NCBI RefSeq assembly: GCF_000143535.2
Contig: NC_037311.1
Coordinates: 2,914,001 to 2,978,000 of the forward strand
Length of the DNA stretch: 64,000 bases
Direction: 5' to 3'
Origin: Botrytis cinerea B05.10
Lineage: Eukaryota > Ascomycota > Leotiomycetes > Helotiales > Sclerotiniaceae
How positions within the stretch are numbered: position 1 is the first letter of the stretch; each line of letters starts with the position of its first letter. The position numbers and the translations under genes were made by a program. Positions 36,425-45,896 of this stretch are shown here, piece by piece. The notes under the pieces were generated by a model. The model was not told where the DNA came from, made no database searches, and saw nothing but the letters and a program-made list of their open reading frames with translations.

Positions 36425-37096
36425 GCCATTTTTTGTTTCTTTTTGCAATTTCGGAGAAATGTCACAGTCGATGTTGGGGAGGGCGACGAATAGCAGATTC
36501 GTGACGTTGGATTTCCATTTTGGCTTTTAGTTCAGTATGGCTTAATGATGAATAACTTAACTACATGTTTGATGATGGAGGAAGAGGACTGTTCTCGAGA
36601 GAGTTAAAGGCCTGTTTGTTGTGTGGTCATCAATACGTGAGATGTTCCTGATCAGGCCATCTGTGTCTTGTATTTGGGTTAGTCTCCCGGTACTAGTGCT
36701 CTATTCATAATAATTATTATTTTGCAACATACAATTGTTTATCTAGAGGTTTGTTACTAGACTGATCGTAAACTGTCACACCCTCAAGCTTACACGCGTG
36801 CACATTCCATCGTCTGCCCCGGGACCCGAACTTCATTTCCTGATCAAGGGACAGGTAGTAAATGGTTCTATGAACACTTACTCACGCCTGACAAAATCAA
36901 AGTAACCTCTCACTCATCACAGCACACCAACAAGTCAGAAGTATTTATATGTGGTAAAAACAATTTTTTATTCGTGCGTATGGTCTATACGTAACTTACC
37001 TTCGAAGCCCAAAAATAAACCCCGTGAAATGCGCAGAAAAGAAATAAACAAAGAAGAAAAGAGAGATCAAACACTTACCTAGAGTACTCACCCAAC
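36425..37096. other. Intergenic region between 5S rRNA and a hypothetical gene
   Basis: 672 bp of AT-rich sequence without recognisable genes or repeats. Confidence 0.5.
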
Positions 37097-37933
37097 TTAC
37101 TCAATAGTCTGAAATCCCGTAATCCTATCCAACACCCTCCACTCATCATTCTCCTTCTTCTCCTTCCTCCCCCCAGGCACCAATCTCTTCAACCTATCCG
37201 TGCCCCTCTTGATCGCCGCCCCCAACCTCCCTCTAACCCCCTTCCCCTTCTCACCTCCCTCCTTCTCCTCACACCCCAAAACCCTCTCTCTAACCACCAA
37301 CTCCCCCTTCCTCTCCCGTCTCCTCTCCATCCTCTCCTTCTCCTTCTTCCCCGCCTTCTCTCGAATCCACGTCTTCACCCTCTTAACACTCACCCTCACC
37401 CTCACTCCCTTCCTTCTCCTCTCCAACCCTCCACTCATCATCGTAAACGCCGACCTGTCACTCATACTCACATGTTTCTCACTATAGTGATTCGCCGCCT
37501 GATGATCAAAATACCAATGACTATACGTCGCGACGCCACGGGGTTCGAGTTCCGAGGCCGGGGTCGCAGGTTCGATTTCGAGAGTGTAGTTTGCTTGTTC
37601 TTGCTCTCGAGACCGAGTCTCCGGAGTCAAAGGCGAAACGGGCGAAACAACTCCGCTCGCGCAAACAGCAAATGTATCTTCGGGCGAAACGGCAAAGGAA
37701 GGAGTATGCACTAAAGGAAAGATGTCAGAATCGGATTCGGTGAAGATACTTACATGGGGTCTCTGGACGGCTCTGTGTACGTGTGTTCCTCTGCGCTGCA
37801 CCTGTGCACCTTTTTGGCGACGAGCGAGCGTGGGTTCGCGGAAGAGGGCGCGGTTGAGGGTTTGCTGGACGTGGGAGTCGAGGTGGGGACGTTCCTGGAG
37901 GGGTTGTCCTGGGGTGCGAGTTTGTTTGGGCAT
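37097..37933 (-). CDS. Hypothetical basic, low-complexity protein
   Basis: A minus-strand frame of 278 codons from MPKQTRTPGQPL. I do not recognise a family. The first 80 residues are rich in Arg, Gln and His. The middle contains Ser/Thr/Pro-rich stretches (SPVSPLTPETRS) and SHWYFDHQAANHYSEKHVSMS, which looks non-random. The last 110 residues are very Lys/Arg/Glu-rich (KEKERMERRRERK) and end with RVLDRITGFQTIE. The strand is strongly purine-biased, and such bias can create long open frames by chance. No transmembrane or catalytic motif is seen. An intron in the gene cannot be excluded. It is probably an intrinsically disordered nuclear or structural protein, if expressed. Confidence 0.5.
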   Translation of the reverse strand: MPKQTRTPGQPLQERPHLDSHVQQTLNRALFREPTLARRQKGAQVQRRGTHVHRAVQRPHVSIFTESDSDIFPLVHTPSFAVSPEDTFAVCASGVVSPVSPLTPETRSREQEQANYTLEIEPATPASELEPRGVATYSHWYFDHQAANHYSEKHVSMSDRSAFTMMSGGLERRRKGVRVRVSVKRVKTWIREKAGKKEKERMERRRERKGELVVRERVLGCEEKEGGEKGKGVRGRLGAAIKRGTDRLKRLVPGGRKEKKENDEWRVLDRITGFQTIE

Positions 37934-39070
37934 GGTTGGATGGATGATGATTGATTCGCTTTATGAGGTTCAGATTGGTGGGTTTGATGGATGCTGATGT
38001 TGATGTTGGTGTGTTTCAAGAGAATTGTATAATGTAGATAATATGTGCTGGGCTGTAAATATAAAACGTAAAGACAAGTAGAAGATGAAATGGATAACTT
38101 ACAAGGTTTTCAGAAAATGGAAAGGAAGAAAACATGTCGCGGCACAAGAAGCATTTTAAAGAGAGAAAGGCATTGTTCTGTAAGTTCATTGTGCTCAATC
38201 CGCCTTTGTTAGGAGACAGAGAAAGCTTAACAATAAGATTGAGATGAGGGGAAAAGACAGGTGTCTTTGTTCAGCAGAACAAGAAACCCTAAAATAACTG
38301 AAAGAATCGAGTCCCCTCTGCACTGCTTTATTCTATTCCGGTCCATCGACTAGAATCTAGCATGCATGGTGTATTTTGCCAGTAGCAGCAACCACACAAA
38401 CTGCCACCTTTGTAATCAAGAGAGAAGGATACTACCTACTTAATATCCCCACAAACCCGTCCTCTTAGATCCAAAAGCAGACTGTCCAAACAGAAAAACT
38501 GGTGCACGCCTAATAATCCCTGGAATGAAACAAAAGTATGAGAACTACCTCGATAACTTAAGGTTGTACGCGATTGACCTACCCAGTTTCAGAAGTAGGA
38601 GAGTATGAGTATGCAAATACAATGTGCGAAGGAGGGACGGAAAATAGAAAGAAGGCGGCTCGCTTCAGTAAACAGCTCATCAAGCAAAACATAGATACAG
38701 AAATTTGATATATTCGTGCAAGCAACGAATTCATGTAATCATTTGCTTTCAATACATCTGTTCAGCCCCCCACATGCTTTAATTTCCACCATGTCTTGCG
38801 TTCTCTATCCCCACACATTTTAGTTGTCAATAGGGCACAGCTAAGACTGAAATCTACTATATCATTTCGTTCTCATTCCATTTTTGCTATTTATTTTCCC
38901 CAATCCAAACGCCAGCCAGCTTAAAGCCATGCAGACCAGACCAGATCGTAACAGACCGACCATATACATATCGTTCAGTATGCGTGATCCCATCTACCCA
39001 TTACGAGAGACCTAGATAACAGCTTCCACGCTCCCAACCTCTCTCCACCCCCCTAAAGAGTAGATTCGCC
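37934..39070. other. Intergenic region
   Basis: 1137 bp holding the upstream region of the basic hypothetical gene and the 3' flank of eIF3e. No gene, RNA or notable repeat was found. Confidence 0.55.
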
Positions 39071-40480
39071 TTACTTTGCAACAGCTGCGCTCAGAACTTG
39101 TGTTCTGAAGAATCCTCCCTTCGTCCTCTCAATTACTTGTTGGTATACACTGCTTGGTGGGTGGTTCATGACAACTGTTCCTTCCTTGTAATCAATCTTG
39201 GCGTCAACTCTGGTATCTCTGATGAGATTGACAATCCATTTTTCACCATCATCTTGGTTCAAACCCAATCTTGCACTCAAATCCTTGATATCAATTCTTT
39301 GATGAATCTTGCAGTAGCTCTCACTGATCAAATGTCTTGCGGCCTCAACAAAGTTTTCAGAGGCTGCGACGAGGAAGAAATCGGAACGGAGAACCTCCTC
39401 AGCCTCGGAAAGTTTCTTTTGTGCTTCCTCGAAGTCGAAGTCGAGGTATAAAGCCTTGATGAAATCGGTAACGGGGTCTGAGTATTCGTAGTTCTCTTGT
39501 TTGACAATACGGATAATATCCTTGAGTTGTTTCTGATATTGACCAGTGTTGCGTGTACGGTTACGGTTGGTAATGACTGCAGCAGTCAAATATCTAAGAA
39601 TCCATGGGCAGGCGGTTTGAATGGTGTTGATGAATGCTGGGGAGAAGAAGAGATCGCAGATAACATCACGAGCGGGTTCGTGGTTGAAGAATGGGAACAA
39701 AGCCCAGTGGATGAGCCAGGTGCGGTGATGAAGTTGTGCGAGAGGTTTGTTGAAGAGCTTAGTCTCGATCGATTCCTTCACTTTTTGGACTTCCTCCATA
39801 GCGGATTCCCAGTTTCCAGTCAAGATCTCACAAGCCAATTTACCCCATGTTGCTGCAGTGACTTTGTCATCGTCGGTAGAGAGGACTCTGAATTGGTAAA
39901 GGAGTTCGGCAGCCGCTCCGTAGTTTCCACAGCTGTATTGAAAGTTACCGAAGTCGTATAAGACGTTAACCATCTCAATTGTGACCTGTTTCCTTGTTAG
40001 GTTGAATTTTCAGTGACATAAAATTCCTATACGTACATCATGCTCCTTCTTCAAGAACTCCAAGTTAGCAACCTTGTCGCTTCTCAATCCAGTAACAACA
40101 TCCTCTCGGCCTAACAAATCTGTAATCTTCTCGCTCTCTTGGCCGAAAATTTCTAATCTTTGAAGAATTTCTTGTCTCTTGTTCGCGTATTCCTTTGGTG
40201 CTTCATCCACACCCTCGATTTCGCAGTGCAGACTGGCAACATAATCTGTCATGTTGGTCTTCTTCAACAATTCAAATTTTGCCTTTGTGATTTCTGGCGA
40301 TGGCTCGTCATCTTGGTCACCGACAAACTGTAGCAAAGGGAAGATTAAATGTCTGTCGAGGTGGGTGATGAGTTTGGGAAGGAGATCGTTCTCTTTGGCG
40401 ATTTCCTCGGGGCTCTTGGCAGCTGCTTGAGTAGCATCATTAAGAAGGTCATTCGCAGTCGTGGGAGTATTGTCCGCCAT
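39071..40480 (-). CDS. INT6: Eukaryotic translation initiation factor 3 subunit E
   Basis: There are two exons on the minus strand, 40480-40037 and 39985-39071, with a 52-bp intron and the junction [17 protein letters not shown]. The product is 452 aa, a typical eIF3e length. The N-terminal eIF3e domain is recognisable by [20 protein letters not shown]. The central region includes [18 protein letters not shown] and the C-terminal PCI domain runs from about residue 250 to 420 (for example [29 protein letters not shown], broken here only for description). eIF3e is part of the 43S preinitiation complex. The gene shares a 239-bp promoter with mL49. Confidence 0.96.
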
Positions 40481-40719
40481 GATTGCGATCCTATTGTGCT
40501 GTCGTGAGTTGGAAATAGTGGTGGGGTTCACGCTTTCGCAGGACAAAGATGTCGGAATTTGATGATTGTGTGCGCCCGCCTACAAAATTTCGCGCTAGTG
40601 GAGGGTAGCTTAAATTATTAGCGTCTTTTTTGTCTTTGAGAAGTTCGCGACGTACGAATGAAGTTTGGGGAAGATAATTGATCAAAAATCGAGTTTTCCA
40701 CAACCTCATATCCTTTACG
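40481..40719. promoter_or_regulatory. Bidirectional promoter between eIF3e and mL49
   Basis: The divergent start codons are 239 bp apart. The interval contains both 5' leaders; no specific site is assigned. Confidence 0.65.
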
Positions 40720-41193
40720 ATGTCACTACAATTCCTCAGACCTATGGCTTTGCCTAGACCAACCACGTTACGATATTTCCTTGGTGTTGCTAGGCTATCT
40801 ACGAACCCCGCTTCCTCAAGCTCAACAAAGGAAGCAATTTCAATCTCAACGCCTACCCTCTCACAAACTACACCTGCGACAGCCCCGAACCAACCATACT
40901 ATGTATCTCGAACGCCATCCAAACAATTGCCAGTATATTCACTTTCCAAAGCAGGTGGTAACTTGAAGCAGACGAAAATTAGGAAGATTGAAGGAGACAT
41001 CATGAAGTTGAAGGAGCAATTAGAAGCGGCATTCTTCAACAAGGAGATCCGGGTCAATCAATTGGCGAAGCACATCATAATCAAGGTATGTTGTGCAGTC
41101 TTTATGGGGGGTCGATCCATAAGTTTACTGACCATATCACAGGGGGAGTGCAAACTGGAGGTAAAGCAGTTCCTCAAGGAGCGACATTTTTAA
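40720..41193 (+). CDS. IMG2: Mitochondrial large-subunit ribosomal protein mL49 (Img2)
   Basis: There are two exons, 40720-41085 and 41143-41193, with a 57-bp intron, coding for 138 aa. The N-terminus (MSLQFLRPMALPRPTTLRYF) is basic and hydroxylated, like a mitochondrial presequence. The Img2 domain follows: YVSRTPSKQLPVYSLSKAGG, KQTKIRKIEGD and the final LEVKQFLKERHF. The second exon encodes only the last 16 residues, GECKLEVKQFLKERHF, which match the family's conserved C-terminus and confirm the splice. It is a structural protein of the mitoribosome large subunit. The gene converges with SWI1. Confidence 0.93.
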   Translation: MSLQFLRPMALPRPTTLRYFLGVARLSTNPASSSSTKEAISISTPTLSQTTPATAPNQPYYVSRTPSKQLPVYSLSKAGGNLKQTKIRKIEGDIMKLKEQLEAAFFNKEIRVNQLAKHIIIKVCCAVFMGGRSISLLTISQGECKLEVKQFLKERHF

Positions 41194-41500
41194 TGGGATA
41201 CTTGCAACACATTTATGGACGAGAAGAAATTTGTGCGGGTTTAGTGGTTTCAAAAGCAATATTTTGCTTCGATTATCATTCTACACACTCAATGCCTATA
41301 TGTACAATACACTCTTACTTTTCAAGAGAACCCATCACCCCTTGTACACAAACCAATACCAACCATACCACTAGAATCACAGACGTCAAGCAAGTGCCAC
41401 GCTTAGCAGGCAGATATATCAAATTACAAACGCCGACTCCATACGCTATTAATTCATGCGTCTATGAACCTTAATACATTGATGAAAACCCAACCGTTCA

Positions 41501-44500
41501 TTAGCCAAGACTTGTAAAAGTGCACAATTGTCGCAATGCCTCTTTCAGCCTAGGCTGTTTGCGTTCATGTAGTTTTATTATTCGTTCCGTCGTTGGCATT
41601 CCAGGTATGGGTATCGTAGAAGTCGGGTCTTCGGGGTCTCGTGACTTTTCAGCCAGTCGGCGTAATATTCCAATTCCACCAAGAACTATTTGTAACATTG
41701 CCTCTTCCTCTGCCGTTTTAGGTACGGCAGAAACTCTGCCATGCGATGGTCCTTGTGGAGCTTCGTGACATAATGTTAATACAAGGTGTGAAAGATTCTT
41801 TGCAAACCCATCCTCTGAAGTTAACCAAGCTTTTGCAATGCCACTGTCGTATCCCGGTGCAAGGTTTGCCAGAAGTTCTGCAGCAAGTATGCCTTGCATC
41901 AGCATTGGCTTTCGTGCTTCAACCAGAGGTAGAAAGGTTCCCCGTTTGGGATCTTTTTGCTGATCAGGTATCACCGAGATAGACAGAGCAAATGTTCTTG
42001 TCAGAAGGTCAAAAGGTGGAGACGAAGACACGTCAGAGGCAAAGATCGTTTTGTAATGGGTTCGGTTTGGTTCATCCCGCGCAAGAAGCTTGGCAAGACT
42101 ATCGACAGCAGGATAGATATAATAATGGATAGTTGGGTCGTACTGCGAAAATGTGATTTTATCGGATCCCATTACGTTTGGAGGCGGGCAGGGCGCGAAT
42201 GCTAATAGGAAATGCAATAAACACAATGCTTGTTCGCGACCAGGTAATTTGATCTCGTGTGCAATGTTTGACAGTAAGATAACACCGTCTTTCATGAACT
42301 CTAGCGTGTTCTGGTTGGTCCTAAGCAGCATATTTCGAGTTCCCAGATACCGTATTACCACGCAGAAGAATTTAATAACAAACTCTTCTGCTAGGAACAA
42401 AAGATTTGGTTCATGAAATGAAAGATTGCGCAAAATACTGGTTATGCAAATCAGCTTCTCGACTGCTCGGTCGACTTGGTATTCCTCCGATCCAAAAGGT
42501 GGAATATCTTGGACGGCATGCTTCTCAGCTTGGCAGGCGCGGACGACATCTTCGTATGAATTTATGAGCATCATATCCGATACCTCTGCCGCGTTTTCGG
42601 CTAACAATTCAATCTGATCCTCGGCGCAATCAACCAGCGTCTCGACCAAATCATCGCATTTCATCAACTCTATTGGTAGCCGTTGTTCCGAGGACACCAA
42701 GGCCAGAGTATCCAAAGCCAAACGGACTTCGGCATGTAGTCCGGATTGAAGGCTCATGGTTAAAGCATGGACGTCGATGGTACCAATTTCAGTCAATGGT
42801 GGAAAGTCTGGCTTTAATTTTAACAAGGAAGTCCCCTCGCCACGTAGAACCTCCAGATCGAGGGCGCCTCCATTTTCATCAGGAATTCGCGAAAAGACCT
42901 TCAGCTTCTCAGGAAGGACTACGTTCATTAGCAAATCTTGGTTTTGCTCATCTAATGCCGGCACCATGTTAGGATGAGGTGATGCCAATGATATACTACC
43001 AGACTTGGGTATCGAGGCTGGAGACGGTACTGGATAAATACCGGTGTTCTGCGGTGGGGTGGCCTCAACACTCCTCGAGAGACTATTCCTAGCATGACTT
43101 TGAGATCCTAAAGGATGTACTGGCGGGGCTTGTGGAGTTGAGAAACCATTCATGACAGGTTGTTGAGGATGATGTAAAGGTGTCATTTGCTTCATGGGGG
43201 TAGTTTGTTGCTGTTGGAGATGTTGCTGTTGGGCGATCTGCTGTTGCATGTAATGTGATGCTTGCATAGAGTTTGATGGAGGCATTTGTTTAGTGGGTGA
43301 CATTTGAGGTACACCAATGGCACCACCCTGCTTCATTGCAGCAGCTCTTTGCCTTTGCATATTGGATTGAAAAGCCTCCTCGAACGCAAGGAGATTTCTC
43401 TCATATAGAGCCTTGAGTTGTGGAGGTACGTTTTGATATCTCAAAGGATGTATTTGAATGGCTTGCGCGATTTGTCCCCATGCATTTTGGGCCGTCACAT
43501 TCCTATATCCTCCATATTTGGTAACTGCCACATACAGAACATAAATATTGATATGTCTATCACCTACAAATGGATTTGTTTCTAGAGGAAGACCCTTTGA
43601 CTGCATGAAAGCAGCCAAACTTTTGAGAAAATTGTTCTGGTTTTGATTCTGGGCCAACGGAGCTTGCTGAGGTCGCATGCCAGCGAATTGACCATTTGGT
43701 GCTTGCATCATCTGCCCTTGAGACAATGGATTTACACTGGGAGACATGTTCTGTCGTTGCGCAGCATGTAGATTGCCCTGTTGATGCTGCTGCTGCTGCT
43801 GCTGTTGTTGTTGCTGCTGTTGAAGCGATTGTTGCAGTCGCATCTGATACATTTGCCTGGTTTGGTCCAAAGAAGTGTTCTTTTGTTGCGATTGGTGGTT
43901 CGGTGGCTGGGCCTGTTGATTATACATTTGAGGTTGTGACATCGTAGGTGGCATCTGTGGCGTTGACATCGCACTTTGAGGTGGTGCCGAAGTGCGTCCT
44001 GGTGGGGGAGTAAAATTTTGACCATATGCAGGCGCGTAGGGAGTGTTCTGGGCAAATGTACTACTTTGTGGTGTTTCGACTCGACTACCATGATCGGATT
44101 GTGAAGGCGAGAACGGATGAGGAGAAGCTGTAGAAACTCGTTGTGGTAAACCGCCAGGACGTAGCTGATTAGCCATGATTGGAGAGGGACTAGCATTACT
44201 CGATCCATTTTGTAGATGCGAATATGGTGTCTGTTGAGGCGCATGTTGTGGGGGGACATTATTAGGTGAAAAATTGGGATAGACAGCTTGTTGTGGAGTT
44301 TGTGAGCGAGATCCAGGTAGCATGCCAGAAGCTTGTCTGGGTGATGTACCTAGACTATCTTCCCTTGGCCTTGGTCTCTTTGATGGAATGACAGGATTGG
44401 TTTGATACACGGGGTTATTGAAGGCTGGCGACCCATTGCGCATTCCACCATTTTGCATTCTTTGTTGTAATTGTTGATTCTGGAACTGATTGGGATCAAA

Positions 44501-44626
44501 GGATGATGAAGTGGGCATAAAACCCGATGGGTCCATCATGTTTCCTCCGGTATTCGATTCGTTCATATGGTTGAAGCCTGCGCCATTGTGATTTTGGACG
44601 GCAGCGTCGTTCATCCAGGAGCTCAT
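41501..44626 (-). CDS. SWI1: SWI/SNF chromatin-remodelling subunit SWI1 (ARID domain)
   Basis: A long minus-strand exon encodes 1041 aa from MSSWMNDAAVQ. Residues 1-320 are Gln/Pro/Asn/Ser-rich and include a polyglutamine run encoded near 43790-43830. The ARID/BRIGHT DNA-binding domain lies at about 327-417: FLKSLAAFMQSKGLPLE, GDRHINIYVLYVAVTKYGG and AWGQIAQAIQIHP. A second Gln/Pro linker follows, then a helical C-terminal region (about 590-1040) of Armadillo-like character typical of Swi1/BAF250. It recruits the ATPase Snf2 to promoters. The frame is open further upstream: a splice acceptor before 44660 and two candidate upstream exons near 44944-45032 and 45174-45235 keep the same frame, so the true N-terminus may be longer. 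Confidence 0.93.
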   Translation of the reverse strand: MSSWMNDAAVQNHNGAGFNHMNESNTGGNMMDPSGFMPTSSSFDPNQFQNQQLQQRMQNGGMRNGSPAFNNPVYQTNPVIPSKRPRPREDSLGTSPRQASGMLPGSRSQTPQQAVYPNFSPNNVPPQHAPQQTPYSHLQNGSSNASPSPIMANQLRPGGLPQRVSTASPHPFSPSQSDHGSRVETPQSSTFAQNTPYAPAYGQNFTPPPGRTSAPPQSAMSTPQMPPTMSQPQMYNQQAQPPNHQSQQKNTSLDQTRQMYQMRLQQSLQQQQQQQQQQQQHQQGNLHAAQRQNMSPSVNPLSQGQMMQAPNGQFAGMRPQQAPLAQNQNQNNFLKSLAAFMQSKGLPLETNPFVGDRHINIYVLYVAVTKYGGYRNVTAQNAWGQIAQAIQIHPLRYQNVPPQLKALYERNLLAFEEAFQSNMQRQRAAAMKQGGAIGVPQMSPTKQMPPSNSMQASHYMQQQIAQQQHLQQQQTTPMKQMTPLHHPQQPVMNGFSTPQAPPVHPLGSQSHARNSLSRSVEATPPQNTGIYPVPSPASIPKSGSISLASPHPNMVPALDEQNQDLLMNVVLPEKLKVFSRIPDENGGALDLEVLRGEGTSLLKLKPDFPPLTEIGTIDVHALTMSLQSGLHAEVRLALDTLALVSSEQRLPIELMKCDDLVETLVDCAEDQIELLAENAAEVSDMMLINSYEDVVRACQAEKHAVQDIPPFGSEEYQVDRAVEKLICITSILRNLSFHEPNLLFLAEEFVIKFFCVVIRYLGTRNMLLRTNQNTLEFMKDGVILLSNIAHEIKLPGREQALCLLHFLLAFAPCPPPNVMGSDKITFSQYDPTIHYYIYPAVDSLAKLLARDEPNRTHYKTIFASDVSSSPPFDLLTRTFALSISVIPDQQKDPKRGTFLPLVEARKPMLMQGILAAELLANLAPGYDSGIAKAWLTSEDGFAKNLSHLVLTLCHEAPQGPSHGRVSAVPKTAEEEAMLQIVLGGIGILRRLAEKSRDPEDPTSTIPIPGMPTTERIIKLHERKQPRLKEALRQLCTFTSLG

Positions 44627-45428
44627 GTCTGTGGATGATAGTAGTGGCAACCCATCTGCAGATGCGCACAAGTGTTAGTTATCATCAAAGTTAAGTTTGA
44701 ATCCATTGAAATCCAGCTGGATAAAGGTGCAGATGCAGAAATAAAAGATAGAATCTAGCGCGATGAAGTCGCGACGCGCTGATGGGTCGAATGGAGCAAA
44801 GGGGGAAACAATTGCTTCATCAACTTTATTATCAACAGCACGCACGATATTCAATCAACATGCGCATCAATAACTACAACATGTCTCGTGACATCTTTCT
44901 AACATAAGGATAGGAATGAAGGGAATGAAAGGCAAGGTCTTACCTATCGACGCGCGCTGTTGAGGTCCCAAATTGTTTTGACAGTCTCGGAGTCTCTCTT
45001 CACCTGAATTGTACGCTAACGTAAGATTAGGATTAGTGACTAAAAAAGTAACGCCCCAAAATAACCACGCTTCGTTCGCTCAATCAGAACAACGGAACGG
45101 AGCGTCAATTGAACGAAGATCAAAGGGGAAAAAAGACTTTCCAGAATTTGAGAAATTCGCAACTTACCAACCAATGACGAGATCGTGAGAACAGCTGGGG
45201 CGTTATAATGGGATTGTAACAAAAAAGAAGAGTTGGCTATTTTTCTAGAACAAAATATGTTGTGTCAGTCAATTATCCATGGCAATTGGAAGATCCAGAA
45301 TGGTCGAATGGGTGGGTGGGTGGGTGGATGGGTAGAATATGAGTGCAAGAATGAATATGTATGTGTGTTGATGTGACTGCTGATTGCTGATTGCCGATTG
45401 ATGATTGATGATTGATGTGATGAGCAGG

Positions 45429-45460
45429 TATTGTATTGTACTGTATTGTATCGTATTGTG
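45429..45460. repeat. TATTG pentanucleotide repeat
   Basis: It has the same unit and the same internal ACTG variant as the block at 17326-17347, on the same strand. Confidence 0.85.
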
Positions 45461-45872
45461 TTACCAAGTAAATGATTGCAACATGGCATTGGAGGAGAGC
45501 AAAAGCGTGACCAGTGATGCGTGTGAGGATTTCAGGGTCACGTTTTGTGTTGGTGGGAGGTGGAGGTGGAGGTGGAATTTGAGAGAGAGGTGCGAATGTG
45601 CGGTGGTAGTCCGGCAAGGGAGGCAGAGAATAGCTAAGGCAGCGACGAAGCGGTAAGAAGCCAGCGCGTACAACTTCTCCGGATTTGTGCGGATAAGATA
45701 CATGCGAAGATCAAAAGACAATGGGAAACATCGGAACATACCCGTCAGAATACACGGCTCCAAAAATAAGGTCGAATTAGAATGGCTTCGGACAGAGAAT
45801 GGGGGGTTGGATCCGATGGCGGGCGAAATAATGCTGTGTCGTAAAAATAAAAAATAAGAATCAATGTGAGAA

Positions 45873-45896
45873 TGCTTGCTTGCTTGCTTGCTTGCT
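45873..45896. repeat. GCTT tetranucleotide microsatellite
   Basis: Five to six consecutive GCTT units. Confidence 0.9.
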
